Below are positions 26,301-35,191 of a stretch of DNA of 64,000 nucleotides, one piece after another. Within the stretch, counting starts at the first letter, position 1; each line of letters opens with the position of its first letter. Under the pieces are notes generated by a model that was not told the origin of the DNA, ran no database searches, and worked only from the letters and a program-made list of their open reading frames with translations. Source of the DNA: Cymodocea nodosa (Eukaryota > Streptophyta > Magnoliopsida > Alismatales > Cymodoceaceae); contig CM072341.1 in NCBI GenBank assembly GCA_036874045.1, positions 11,854,501 through 11,918,500 on the forward strand, written 5' to 3'. The position numbers and the translations under genes are program-made.

Positions 26301-26858
26301 ACTATAGTTTTCTCATATCAAGTAGTCCTTAACAATAGACCATGAATTTAATCCCACTAAATTTGGCTTTGGTTCAAGTTCAAACCAATTCATGACCTAG
26401 TGTTTTCCAAATCCAGGACTAGACAAAAGTTGTTGCATTCAGCGTTTACTCAAGCTCAAACAGAACTCTAGGCCATCAGGAACTCGATTGCATTGAGTGT
26501 AGTTCAATAACATCCATGATCTATCAACTAGCTTTTGTTCCGTTCACTCTAACCTTAGTATATCACAGCCTGCAACAATTTCCAATGTTGTCACCAGCAC
26601 TAAGAAACTTGCTAACTCGAAAATTGAGCTTGCCAAGTTCAAATCAACTAAGTCCCATAGCTCCCTTCTCTAGCAAAATAAAAGTCCATCCTGCAACTAA
26701 ACACTCTGGGCCAAAAAGATTGACTTCACACGAAAGCACAGACATGGATGAAAGAACGAGCATACCTCAGGCCGATCTGGCTGTGAAGAGAGTAATCCAA
26801 AAGATCTGGCAGATCGAACAGAGCCGAGCAGCTTCTCACCAACCCTAGAGAAATCCAT
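8237..26858 (-). CDS. VPS50: VPS50 / syndetin orthologue, 5' portion (four coding exons, gene continues beyond window)
   Basis: Subunit specific to the EARP (GARP-II) tethering complex, which with VPS51, VPS52 and VPS53 acts in recycling from endosomes. Seen: joined exons 26858-26766, 23765-23595, 18863-18789 and 8315-8237 give a continuous frame of 139 codons plus one base. It opens [11 protein letters not shown], passes an alanine-rich stretch and [13 protein letters not shown], reaches an acidic [11 protein letters not shown] that runs straight into [15 protein letters not shown], then LRLAQLD and [10 protein letters not shown]. This order matches plant syndetin N-termini; FDPVKYVLE corresponds to the conserved FDIVKYELE-like segment of animal syndetin at the start of the Vps54_N-type region. 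All splice sites are GT..AG and phases agree. The remaining roughly 80% of the protein (usual length about 1,000 residues) should lie left of base 1. No frameshift or stop was found, so the gene is probably functional. The introns are unusually long and transposon-filled. Confidence 0.82.
8316..10559. other. VPS50 intron 3, proximal part
   Basis: No gene. A pair of diverged repeats (about 9500-9600 and 9715-9800, sharing GAYGTTTCCAGTCATTA-like words) is visible. A weak tRNA-like head near 9180 was considered and not accepted. Confidence 0.3.
10560..11085 (-). pseudogene. hAT-type (DUF659) transposase remnant
   Basis: The minus-strand pieces read [17 protein letters not shown], then [40 protein letters not shown]. 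They follow the plant DUF659/hAT order TDGWTD.R...LINF, VGP.NVVQ.VTDN..N, and HC.NL.LKDIGK. One stop separates the two frames, and the aspartates around GWT and VTDN are partly altered. It is a fossil in VPS50 intron 3. Acidic, serine/glycine-rich sequence to about 10300 may be its C-terminal tail. Confidence 0.65.
11391..15354 (-). mobile_element. tandem array of short-LTR copia derivatives (TRIM-like): LTR-int-LTR-int-LTR
   Basis: Three LTRs of 153-159 bp in the same orientation lie at 11391-11549, 12599-12755 and 15202-15354. Two homologous noncoding internal regions separate them: 11550-12598 (1.05 kb) and 12756-15201 (2.45 kb, of which about 1.3 kb is a later insertion). On the minus strand the middle LTR is preceded by a GAAGGAGAG polypurine tract and followed by TGATATTAAAGTG, a degraded match to the TGGTATCAGAGC-type initiator-tRNA primer site. 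Both internal regions share CCTCTATGGAGAGG and a CT-rich tract. No coding domain is left. The LTRs match the one beside the copia pol remnant at 3763-3921, the likely autonomous relative. Confidence 0.65.
13090..14388. mobile_element. non-autonomous Mutator-like insertion, copy 1
   Basis: It splits the second internal region of the short-LTR array. Ends are TAAGATTTCAAAT on the left and a TATTTGAAACCTT end on the right (inverted: AAGGTTTCAAAT), flanked by TATTCTTAG and AGTCCTTAG, an imperfect 9-bp duplication. The interior has a 170-bp CT-rich tract (about 13800-13975) and an ACCCTAATGAGTTATGGTGG word shared in diverged form with the second copy at 19264-20468. No transposase. Confidence 0.5.
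15395..16760 (-). pseudogene. Ty3/gypsy remnant: gag piece joined to RT piece
   Basis: On the minus strand a gag fragment (about 16620-16215; [32 protein letters not shown]) is followed by RT sequence (about 16080-15400; [57 protein letters not shown]). These match the gag and the C-terminal half of RT of plant gypsy elements, including the VFFDDIL catalytic motif. Protease and the first half of RT are deleted, and several stops and frame changes are present. It lies in VPS50 intron 3. Confidence 0.75.
16761..17699. other. VPS50 intron 3, no feature seen
   Basis: No recognisable gene or repeat boundary. It separates the gypsy remnant from the plastid-derived insert. Confidence 0.3.
17700..18195 (-). 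pseudogene. ycf2: nuclear plastid DNA insert carrying the 5' end of ycf2
   Basis: Read on the minus strand with frameshifts it gives [44 protein letters not shown], then [46 protein letters not shown] and ESTWVLPIN. This is the N-terminal part of plastid Ycf2 in order. A short in-frame deletion after FELRE, and indels between the first and second halves, show it is non-functional. Similarity stops abruptly near 17700, just after VLPIN. It is about 0.5 kb, inside VPS50 intron 3. Confidence 0.85.
18196..18788. other. intron between ycf2 insert and VPS50 exon 3
   Basis: AT-rich, with several TGGATATTGATATC-like and TTTCTAGATTT words; nothing recognisable. Confidence 0.3.
18789..18863 (-). CDS. 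VPS50: VPS50 exon 3
   Basis: 25 codons ([18 protein letters not shown] then LAYFEER), bounded by TTTGGCAG before 18863 and AGG|GTAAAA after 18789. It continues the acidic FYEE end of exon 2 in frame. It was found by looking for the FDPV motif on the minus strand 4.7 kb downstream of exon 2. Confidence 0.85.
19264..20468. mobile_element. non-autonomous Mutator-like insertion, copy 2
   Basis: It interrupts LINE RT between QSGFAPSS and RHIIDGF. Flanks GCCTAGTAG (19255-19263) and GCCTGGTAG (20469-20477) are a 9-bp target duplication with one change. It starts CAAAGTTTCAAAT and ends TTTTTGAAGCATT, short degraded inverted ends. The interior resembles copy 1 at 13090-14388: a leader with AAAACTTAAAATTTCAACTT-like words, a CT-rich tract (about 19990-20150), and a CCCTACTGGATTATGATGG word. 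No transposase. Confidence 0.55.
21550..22015 (+). repeat. tandem duplication of LINE 3' coding end (two units of about 242 bp)
   Basis: Unit 1 (21550-21791) and unit 2 (21792-about 22015) both contain GATTCCTT, GATGAATTGTAGGCT-like, AAAAATGATGAT and TTAATGCTCCTTCAGATG. Both translate to KINAPSD..DWAT. Units differ by scattered substitutions, so the duplication is old. Confidence 0.7.
22016..23594. other. VPS50 intron 2, proximal part
   Basis: Mostly featureless. An imperfect direct repeat (about 23080-23170 and 23265-23345) shares TTTACTTGTGGCACCTA-like and ATATAATCATATAA-like words. No gene accepted. Confidence 0.3.
23595..23765 (-). CDS. VPS50: VPS50 exon 2
   Basis: Exactly 57 codons, phase 0 at both ends, beginning [17 protein letters not shown] and ending FYEE. 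The acceptor is a TTTTCAG at 23772-23766 and the donor is GAAGAG|GTTCAC at 23595/23594. The alanine run is encoded by GCx repeats, a locally GC-rich island in AT-rich surroundings. This is the most strongly conserved coding segment in the window. Confidence 0.85.
23766..25084. other. VPS50 intron 1, no feature seen
   Basis: No recognisable gene. Contains an (A)n run near 24840 and AT-rich sequence. Confidence 0.3.
25085..26262 (+). pseudogene. LINE endonuclease remnant, truncated before RT
   Basis: Plus-strand pieces read [104 protein letters not shown], then WWRLKGEKK, LYNEM and NLEKYKQK. This matches the APE-type endonuclease and the linker of plant LINE proteins (GYKLWYSG, YAPQ, GDLNGHVG, GFGFGDRNEEG, IDFLLTR, QHRLLV). 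GDLNGHVG reads GNLNGHVR, so a catalytic Asp is lost. Similarity ends at VRWCRYF, just before RT would begin. Confidence 0.75.
26263..26765. other. VPS50 intron 1, start
   Basis: No feature seen beyond the exon 1 splice donor at its right end. Confidence 0.3.
26766..26858 (-). CDS. VPS50: VPS50 exon 1 (coding part)
   Basis: 31 codons from the ATG at 26858 to the donor CTGAG|GTATG at 26766/26765. An acceptor-like CCTTCCTTCAG ends at 26868, so the start codon lies about 10 bases into this exon and the 5' UTR is probably split by an intron. An in-frame upstream Met exists at 26912, but it lies inside that predicted intron and lacks family similarity, so the 26858 start is preferred. Confidence 0.8.
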
Positions 26859-27600
26859 CCCACCACCCTGAAGGAAGGTGTATCCCGAAATCAACTTATG
26901 CAATGCCAGCACCTATGCAAGGCAAAGATGGTAAAAAGGAAGAACGTGCAAGATCCTATCAAACGGATAAAACAAAATCATACACTGAGCCAATTCAACA
27001 AATAAAAACAATGATAATCGAAAACTCTCCCCCAGTGAGGTGTCGAAGTACATCTCATATGGAAAGCACTCAACACCAGTCCACCTTTCCATTACAACAA
27101 CCAAGCAAGAAAAATACTAAACCTTCCGGATTTAATCACGAGCCATCAGCAGGACCAAAGTGTCCAGATCCCCAAACCGAAAGCTCCTCTCCCCACAGAA
27201 AAAGGCCAAGCACACAGAAATCTCGATTGACAAGAAAGAGCTTGCTTTTCTACCATTGGACGATTATCTGAGCCCCAAATCCTCCTCGCAACCAACACGA
27301 AATAAGGGGTCCGGTCTGGACAGAAGAATTGATAATGATGGAAGACCAAAGTGATGACCACAGCAGTGAGCAGGGCAACGAGATCCACAGGAGGGCAGAC
27401 ACCACAATGTAGTAAAGGGGCGAGTCGGTCATTGTCACTTTCGCAAAAAGTCCTCTTCATCGATATCATAGCGGTTTTTCTTCCCATGGATGGAGAGGAA
27501 AATAAAGAATTCCCGTCGATACACTAATTAGAGACCGAGAAACGAACAAAAAACTGACCGGTTGGGGGAGAGAGAGAGAGAGAGAGGAAGGAGCGAACCT
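26859..27600 (-). other. VPS50 5' UTR and probable 5' UTR intron
   Basis: On the minus strand a (CT)n tract (plus-strand GA repeat, about 27568-27587) is followed by ATG-containing leader sequence. The acceptor at 26868 suggests a leader intron. An upstream ORF begins at 27487 (MGRKTAMISMKRTF) and another at 27438; neither resembles a known protein. They are best read as leader uORFs. Exact transcript ends cannot be seen from sequence. Confidence 0.4.
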
Positions 27601-27850
27601 TCGCGTCGACGAAACTCTGAGGTTACTTCTCTCTCGGCGTCGGCGACGGGAAGATGCGACGACTGCGGTGGGTGCACACAGTAGAGAGGCGCGTGAGACG
27701 TATTTTTTGGACTCCGGTGCCATCCATCGGCTGTCTTTCAAAGGATGGCAAGCATCCAACCGGCCGCCGGTAACAAAACAATTGGTAATTTGCAGGCCAC
27801 GCCACGTGTGTGTCACGTGCAAGCTATGCCAAGTCGAGAGACATTTATAA
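27601..27850 (-). promoter_or_regulatory. CpG-rich upstream region with paired G-boxes
   Basis: This stretch is markedly richer in GC and CpG than the rest of the window and lies upstream of the VPS50 leader. Two perfect CACGTG palindromes (27803-27808 and 27814-27819) are spaced 11 bp start to start, about one helical turn; CACGTG is the core bound by plant bZIP and bHLH factors. Promoter assignment is inference from position and composition. Confidence 0.45.
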
Positions 27851-28440
27851 TGGAAGCACCTTAGAGGAGTAGTCTCAACTCATGGATTGCAACTCCTCCA
27901 TGTGAAGAAGATGGAAACGTCCATCTGCACATCATCGAGTGAGGTGATCATAATCACATTCGGTTTCATTTCCAAAAGGGTATTTTCGAAGTAACGATAA
28001 AAGTCACAGAAACCCAATGCTATATGCGATTCCCCTCCAAACATAGAACTGCAGCTCCTGCGGAGAGTAGCTCCGCATCACAAAGGAAAGCTGTACCCTG
28101 CAAACAAACGCATCCTTATTAAGATTCATTCATGCACTTGAAAACGTAAGAAAAAAAAAAAGTTTAAGGATGTATTCATTTTCTACTTCAGACACTGCGC
28201 AGAGAGGTTAGAGGGTGAAGTAAAAAAACAAACACGAGTGTACCGCGCAGTTGGAGGAGCGACAGCCTACTGCAGGGGAGGAGTGGATGTTCGTTCACCC
28301 ACAACGTGCACGAGTGGGATTTTTTTAGGTAAAATGATAAAGATAATCCCATTATCATTTTCTTGTTGTCGTCTTCACCCAAACGATTTAAACGCACCGG
28401 AGGCGTTTGTGTGTCGAGAAATAATAATAAAATAAAATGG
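27851..28440. other. intergenic stretch between VPS50 promoter and Harbinger-like element
   Basis: No convincing gene. It holds a short hairpin (GCGGAG..CTCCGC, about 28058-28076) and several small frames without recognisable similarity. Confidence 0.3.
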
Positions 28441-28510
28441 TAGAAAAGGTTTTTTCATCGTTTCTTCTACTTTGTTAATAATGAAGATTAGTATAAATAA
28501 GAAAGTAAGA

Positions 28511-28541
28511 GAAAAAAGAAAAAAAAAAAAAAAAAAAAAAA
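28511..28541 (+). repeat. poly(A) tract
   Basis: About 30 A residues with one G. No retroposon head could be attached to it. Confidence 0.85.
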
Positions 28542-28929
28542 GGTAAAGAATTTTTTTTTCTTTTCTTATATTAATGACATATAGGAAACTTAGAGAATTA
28601 CATTCCTTATGTTTTTAACTCTTCTCTGAAGGAGAAAAAAATTTTCTCACCTTCGAAGTAAGAAAGCTCTGGAATTCACTCGCTCACACCACTATCCGCA
28701 CTTGCCTGCCCGTGCTCCACCTACTCTCACTCTCACCATCACCCTTTGTCGTCCTCACCCTACCCTTTCTCGCTCTCGCCCTGCCCTCGACCGCCCTCAC
28801 CCTTACCTTTGCTCGCACTCCACCATTTCCACTCTAGGATTCATTTCTGCTCTTACCTACACGTTGAGATTTTCACCTACACTCTCTCGCCTATTTCTAG
28901 TTTGACTCTCACCCTCACCCTTGACCGCT

Positions 28930-29667
28930 TGTTTAGAATGAAAAAGTGTATAATATTAACGGTTAAATAATAGTTAATTACATTATATTTAGTTTATTAT
29001 ATGAGAATTAAATCATTATGTTATAATTACACTATTATATACTTTAACGAAAGAATCTACATAATTTCAAGGAATTAGTGTTAATTAAGTATATTTTTGC
29101 ACTATTAGTGAGTTACAAACTTTGTAATTCTTAAATATCTGAAATATTTATTATTTCAAAGAGATACATTTTATGCACCAAATAGGTGTGTTTTAAACAC
29201 TTAAAGAATACTTTATTATTTCACGTAGGACACATGTTGCAACCTTAATATATGACTTAAGTAGATTTTCAATAAGTTAATTGCTAATTATCTGAAAGGC
29301 ATATAAGTTTCAAATACTTATAGTTGTAAATATCTGAAATATCCTTTTTATTCGTAAAATAGAATTACGCACGTGTGAATTTAAATGTTTTATTATGTCA
29401 CGTGAGCTGCACATGTTTAACTCATTAAGTTAGCATAACTATACGTGTTAAGTTACTTGAATATACACTAACGTAACGTGTTGTGTTAGTATTATAAACT
29501 TATAAGTTATTTCTTTACTGCACGAGTTTTATAGTTAAGTCAATGAAGTAAGTCCATCGAGTTACACTAACTCCATGGACCAGTTATTTTCTAATATGTT
29601 ACTATAGTAATTGTAGAAACAAGAAATATGAAAGAAAACCACGATTTCACGTATCACGCAGGAATTA
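28930..29667 (+). repeat. element A 5' LTR, truncated
   Basis: Aligns with the first 740 bases of the 3' LTR at 40037 (shared start TGTTTAGAATGAAAAAGTG, shared CACGTA..GGAATTA at the break). After 29667 it jumps into pre-protease sequence, so the rest of the LTR, the primer site and the leader are deleted. Confidence 0.75.
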
Positions 29668-32600
29668 TATCCAATATAATAGAATTAAGTATGAGAATCT
29701 TATAGTTTACCCAACTAATGGTCAGTTTAGAACAAGTAATATGTTGAGAGACAAGGAAGTTTGAGATAGGTATAACAGACTTGAGCGTAATTTAGAACAA
29801 AATATGGACAAACTAGAACAATACATGCATCAACAATAAGAAATTAACCAATTAGATTATAGGGAAGAATATTCAGAACCTAAAATCGATATTATCTATG
29901 AAACAAAAAAACCATAATGAAAATTGATTAAAAATTAAATGCAATGAGACTAGATGATCTAGAAAGAAAGTTAAAAGCATTGAATGATTTTACAATGAAA
30001 TTACAAATTATGCAAAAGGAAAATACAAATGAAAACTTTAATGTTGAAGATCTGCATAATTTGCAAAACATACAGACAAAAGATAATGCTAATGAAAAAG
30101 AATTTAAAGAATGTAATTTAAAATTGAAAATAATAGAAGATCAAAATCAAGAAAATGAGATACAAAAACATCATGAAAGTAATGAAAATCTACAAGATGT
30201 GTGTATAATATTAAGATTTGGTACTGATATACCACCAAGAATTTAAAAAGAAAGCAAAGTAGAGCTAAGTAAGAACAAAATTTGAAATGACAATGAACAG
30301 GTAATATCTGAAAACTTAGAAATCAATGAAGAAAAATCGGAATCAAAAAATCAGACTAAAAATGATCAAAAAAATGAAATAAAAGAAAAAGAATATTGTA
30401 AGTCACAATCATTAAAACCCTATCTTGAAAGATTACAACAAACATTTTCTGAAAAAATGAGAGAAATTTTTGAAAAAGTACAAGTTAACATTCATTTATT
30501 AGACTTATTGTAAAAAATGTCACATTGTACTAAATTTCTTAAGGATTTGTGTACTAAGATAAGAGAGCGAAAAGTTTTAAGGAAAGTCTTTTTAGCTAAG
30601 CAAAGTAGTTTTCTATTTCTACAACAAATTCCTAAAAAGTTATCTAATCTAGGGATCTTTGTTATATCATACACCATAGGAAATATCATTTTGGAAAGAA
30701 CCTTAATAGACTTAGGTACGAGTATAAATGTTATGTCTAGTGATATATTTACATCATTAGGATTAGAAGGCTTAATCATTACTAGGACTGTCATTCAATT
30801 AATAGATAGAAGTATAAGATACCCTAAAGGAAAAATAGAAGATGTCCTAATTAAAGTTAAAAACTTCATATATCCTATTGAAATTATGATTTTAGATTCT
30901 TAACAAATTAAGCATCAAAATCATGATACATCTTTAATTTTGGGAATGCCATTTTTAGCAATATCAAGGGCTATTATAAATTGTAAAACTGAAGTGATGA
31001 AATTAGCATATGGTAATGAGGATACTCAATTAAATATTTTCAAACCAAGAAAGTTTGAGGAGTTAGAAATGTCTTTACATACTATAGACTTTCTAGAGGA
31101 TGAAGGAGATATGCTAGATGAAGTTATTCAAGAAGAATTAAATAGGCAATTATATTCCGAAACTTTAGAAGTAAGTGAAGACATAGATGTAGAAGGAGAT
31201 CAAGAAGAGTTTAATATAGAAGATGAAAATGTTAGATTAAGAGTTCTAGCTTCTGATGGTCAACATTTAGATTTAAAACCTTAACCTCTGGAATTAACCT
31301 ATATTTTCTGGAAGAAAAACGAACATGTCCAATCATTATTGCATCAAATTTAAAAAGGATCAAATATCTAAATTAAAAGATATAGTAAAAATTTATAAAA
31401 CAACAATAGGATGGATTATGGTTGATATAAAATGGTTAAGTGCAACTTTATGCTGTCACCATATATATTTAGAAGAGAATGTTAAACTAGTTAGAATTCC
31501 TAAGAGGAGATTAAATTCAAACCTTAAAGAAGTTGTCATGAAGGAAATAGTGAAATGATTAGATAATAATATAATTTATCCAATTTCCAATAGCTCATGG
31601 GTTAGTCCAATCCATGTAGTTTCCAAAAAATCAATATTAACAATTATTAAGAATGAAAGTCAGGACTTGATACCTACTAGAATTCAATCAGGCTGGAGAG
31701 AGTGTATAGACTATAGAAAGCTAAATGTTATGACTAGAAAAGATCATTTTTCCTTACCTTTTATAGATCAAATGTTAAAGAAATTAGCAGGGCAAAAATA
31801 TTTTTGTTTCCTAGATGAGTATTTAGGATATAACTAAGTTCTAATAGCATTAGAGGATTAAGAGAAAACAACTTTCACATGTCCTAATGGAACTTATGCT
31901 TTTAAGAGAATGTCATTCAGATTATGCAATACATTAGATACCTTTCAAAGGTGTATGTAGGGTATATTCACTAGAATAACTGAATATCTTTTAGAAATAT
32001 TTATGGATGATTTTACTATATATGAAACTTCATATGAAGTGTGTTTAAACAATTTAGACCAAGTATTAAAATGTTGTGTAGAAAAGAATCTAGTTCTAAA
32101 TTGGGAAAAATGTCACTTCATGGTTAAACAAGAAATAGTCTTGAGACATGTTGTTTCAAAGAAAAGGCTAGAAGTAGATAAAGCTCAAATAGAAGTAATT
32201 TCTAATCTACTAGAACCTAAATCAGTAAAAGACATTAGATTATTTCTAGGACATGCAGGATTTTATAGGAGATTTATTAGAGATTTTAGTAAAATAGCTA
32301 AACCTTTAACTAATCTATTAAAAGATGTTCCATTTAACTTTGATAAGAATTGCAAAAAAATATTTTTCAAGCTTAAAGCTACCTTAATTTCAACTCCTAT
32401 AATACAAGTACCTAATTGAAACCATCTATTTAAATTAATGTGCGATGCATCTAATCTTGCTTTAGAAGTAATGTTGGGACAGAAGATAAAAAAATCTTCT
32501 AGAGTGATTCATTATGCAAGTAAAATATTAAATGAGGCTCAAGTTAATTATATAACTACTAAAAAAGAATTATTAGCTGTTGTGTTTGCCTTAAAAAAGT

Positions 32601-34546
32601 TCAGATCATATCTAATTGGAGCTAAAGTGATAGTATATACGGATCATTTAGCTTTAAAACACTTAATAGCAAAGAAAGAGAATAAACCTAGGTTGATCCA
32701 GTGGATATTGTTATTGCAAGAATTTGATCTAGAAATTAAAGATAAAAAAGGATATGAGAATATAGCAGCAGACCATAATTTTGTTGATGAACAATTAATG
32801 ACGATAAACACAATGCCTTGGTATGTAGACATAGTTTTTTTATTATTTTTATCCTCCAAGAGTATCCATGGACGTGATAACATGTGAGTCTCAATGGACA
32901 CTCAAACAGCTTGGTATACACCAAGAGTATTCAAAGAGGCGAAAACTTGTAGGAGGCCTTGCTAAGCCCCAACATGGTAGATTTTTCCAAGTATCACGTA
33001 CTTTGTCTTACAGAGATTCTCAACTAATTGGGGGTACCCTAAGTGGCCCCATCCACCAACTCGGTTGAGATTACTAATTGAGGCAAAGCTCGCAATGTTA
33101 GCACGTGAATTGGGTAAGTAGTGCACACACCTACAGCTTGCCAATGCTTGAGCAGAGTCAGCACTACTACCCATAGGCACTACACGAGAACTTCCTAGGT
33201 GGTCATTCATCCTAGTTCTACTCCCGCCCAAACATAGTTAACTCCAAAGTTTTTACAAGAGTAGGTGCTTGATAGTAGGTGTAAATGCACCTATATGTAG
33301 ATATAGTTAATTACTTAGTTACATGTTTAACACCTAAAGATTAGAATAGACAAGATAAGAAATTGTTCTTTTCAAGAGTGAAATATTACTATTGGGAAGA
33401 CTCATACTTATTTAAGAAATGCCCTAATCTAGTTTTAAAGATGTGTGTTCCAAAAACTAAATATTAGAACATATTGTCTTTCTATCATGACCAAGCATGT
33501 AGATGACATTTTGGTTTAGGGAAAATTACTACCAAAATTCTACAATGTGGATTTTATTGGCCAACACTATTTAAAGATGCTCATAAATACTACTTAAGTT
33601 GTTTAAGATGTCAACAAATAGGAATGATATCAAAGAGTAATCTGATGCCTCTAAATCCTATTGTTGAGATTGAAATCTTTGATGTATAGGGAATAGATTT
33701 TATGAGTCTATTTGTTATGTCTAATTAACCTAACTATATATTGTTAGGTGTGGATTATGTATCTAAATGGATAAAAGTTATTTCTACAAAAACTAATGAC
33801 AACAAAGTGGTATTACATTTTATTAGAACTAATATAATTTCTAGCTTTGGAATACCTAAAACTATTATTAGTGATAGAGAAACTCATTTCTATAATAGAA
33901 GTTTTGAAGCCTTAATGAAGAAATATGGAGTAAATCACTAAATAGCAACATCATATCATCTATAACAAGTGGACAAGTAGAAAGTGCAAACAAACAAATT
34001 AAGTTAATCTTAGAAAAAGTAGTAAATCTTATTAGAAAAGATTGGACTAATAGATTAATAGATGCACTTTGGGCTTATAGAACTGCTTATAAAACAAGCT
34101 TAAGTATGTCATCTTTTAGAATAGTATATGGAAAAAGTTGCTATTTACCAACTGAAATTGAATATAAAGCTTATTGGGCATTAAAAACTCTAAACACTAA
34201 TTTAAATCAAGCTGCTGAAAATAGAAAAATACAATTGATTGAGTTAGAAGAATTTAGGAATGAAGCTTATTCAAAAACTGTAAAAGAAAAAGAGAAAATG
34301 AAGTTTTAGCATGACAATAAAATTATTTCAAAAACTTTTGAAATAGGACAATTAAGATCTAGATAGGCAGGACCTTACATAGTTCGAAATATTTATTCCT
34401 ATGGAGCTATGGAAAGTGAAATTCCTAAAAATCAGAATATATTTAAAGTAAATGGAGAAAAGACTTAGACCTATTCTGAAATTTCCAAAAAATTCCTTTG
34501 GAATTATAGAAGAAGTAAGAGTAGAGGACTACTCGAGTTTTATTAA
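29668..34546 (+). pseudogene. element A pol: protease, RT, RNase H, integrase (decayed)
   Basis: Pre-protease linker (to about 30500), aspartyl protease with DLGTSIN (about 30709-30730), RT with FCFLDEY, TFTCPNGTYAF and FMDDF catalytic motif (about 31600-32420), RNase H with [16 protein letters not shown] and [10 protein letters not shown] (32435-32790). Then integrase with the HHCC region around DQACR.HF and CLRCQQ, the DDE residues in GIDFM, SDRETHF and GQVESAN, and the tail ending [11 protein letters not shown]. The frame is broken by many stops, mostly at positions where the B copy or the family has Gln or Trp. The SINE at 32837-33293 interrupts it between MPWYVDIV and NYLVT. Confidence 0.85.
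32837..33293 (-). mobile_element. 5S-rRNA-derived SINE (SINE3-like), full length
   Basis: On the minus strand the insert starts directly with a 5S-like sequence (33293 to about 33175, 119 nt). It has AGCACC, AACTTTGGAGTTAACTATG, TTGGGCGGGAGTAGAACTAG, GATGAATGACCACCTAGGAAG and TCTCGTGTAGTGCC, colinear with plant 5S rRNA and its A-box/IE/C-box internal promoter. A 338-bp unrelated body follows and ends in an A-rich tail (GGATAAAAATAATAAAAAAA at 32856-32837). It is flanked by 15-bp target duplications, TATGTAGACATAGTT (32822-32836) and TATGTAGATATAGTT (33294-33308), one mismatch. Tail plus a long duplication means LINE-type retroposition. A Cassandra-type LTR would give 5 bp and TG..CA ends. Confidence 0.75.
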
Positions 34547-35191
34547 GTAAGAATATATGTTGATATATATTATATATATATATAATTTTAAAATATAGTA
34601 ACAGTCTAATTGAAAGAAGATTTTAGTTTTATCGAAACATACATTAAAAGAAAATTATTGTAACGATCACACCAAAAGGATCCATCGAATTGATTGAAAC
34701 ATAATATATATATATATATGAAGTGAAAGTGTTAGTTTTACCTAAACATGGTATCAGTTCAACTAGAAGAAAAAGAAAGAAATGTGTAATTTAAGTTCGA
34801 CCGAGGAAATGTAACGGTTTAATCGAAGTTAAAGAAATAGTAAAATTAATAGTTAGTTATAATTATTTTTTATTAGTTATAACTTTATGAGAAGTCTATT
34901 AGGTTAAGCTTAACTCAATAAATTTATTCCATTGAGTTAACTGCAACTCAGTGGTGTACTTAAGGTAAGTCCATAGACTTAGTCTATGGAGTTAATCGTA
35001 ACTCCATGGAATAGTACGTATTAGTAGTGATAGATTGCATGGGAAATGGCCCAATTACCCACAAAAAACATAGGGTTTATTTATACTAAAACTTAAGATT
35101 TGGAGGCATTATCTGTAGAAATCATTTAGAACTTAGAATACTAAAGATCAAAGTCATTCCATTACATTCTGTAATGCAACGAAGACCGAGA
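34547..35191 (+). promoter_or_regulatory. element A spacer between integrase and accessory ORF, possible internal promoter
   Basis: Noncoding, about 640 bp, conserved in layout with the B copy (61880-62459). It holds TATA-type dinucleotide runs, AACTCAA/TTGAGTT inverted motifs, and near its end TGGCCCAAT, TAGGGTTT (telo-box type) and TTTATTTATA (35076-35085), about 110 bases before the ORF start. Those words occur in plant promoters. Promoter activity is inference. Confidence 0.35.

Noticed and set aside
26859..26912. Upstream in-frame Met (26912) as the VPS50 start
   Set aside because: It reads through a good splice acceptor and lacks similarity; the family starts at MDFSRVGEK.
27146..27487. 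113-codon minus-strand frame as a separate gene
   Set aside because: No recognisable domain; it lies in the predicted leader of VPS50 and overlaps another frame. Treated as a uORF.
32837..33293. Reading the 5S-bearing insert as a Cassandra TRIM
   Set aside because: No TG..CA LTR ends, no primer site or polypurine tract, a 15-bp duplication and an A-rich tail.
34547..35191. Calling the spacer after integrase a short LTR outright
   Set aside because: No second copy flanks either element and no clear primer site was seen; kept as an alternative only.
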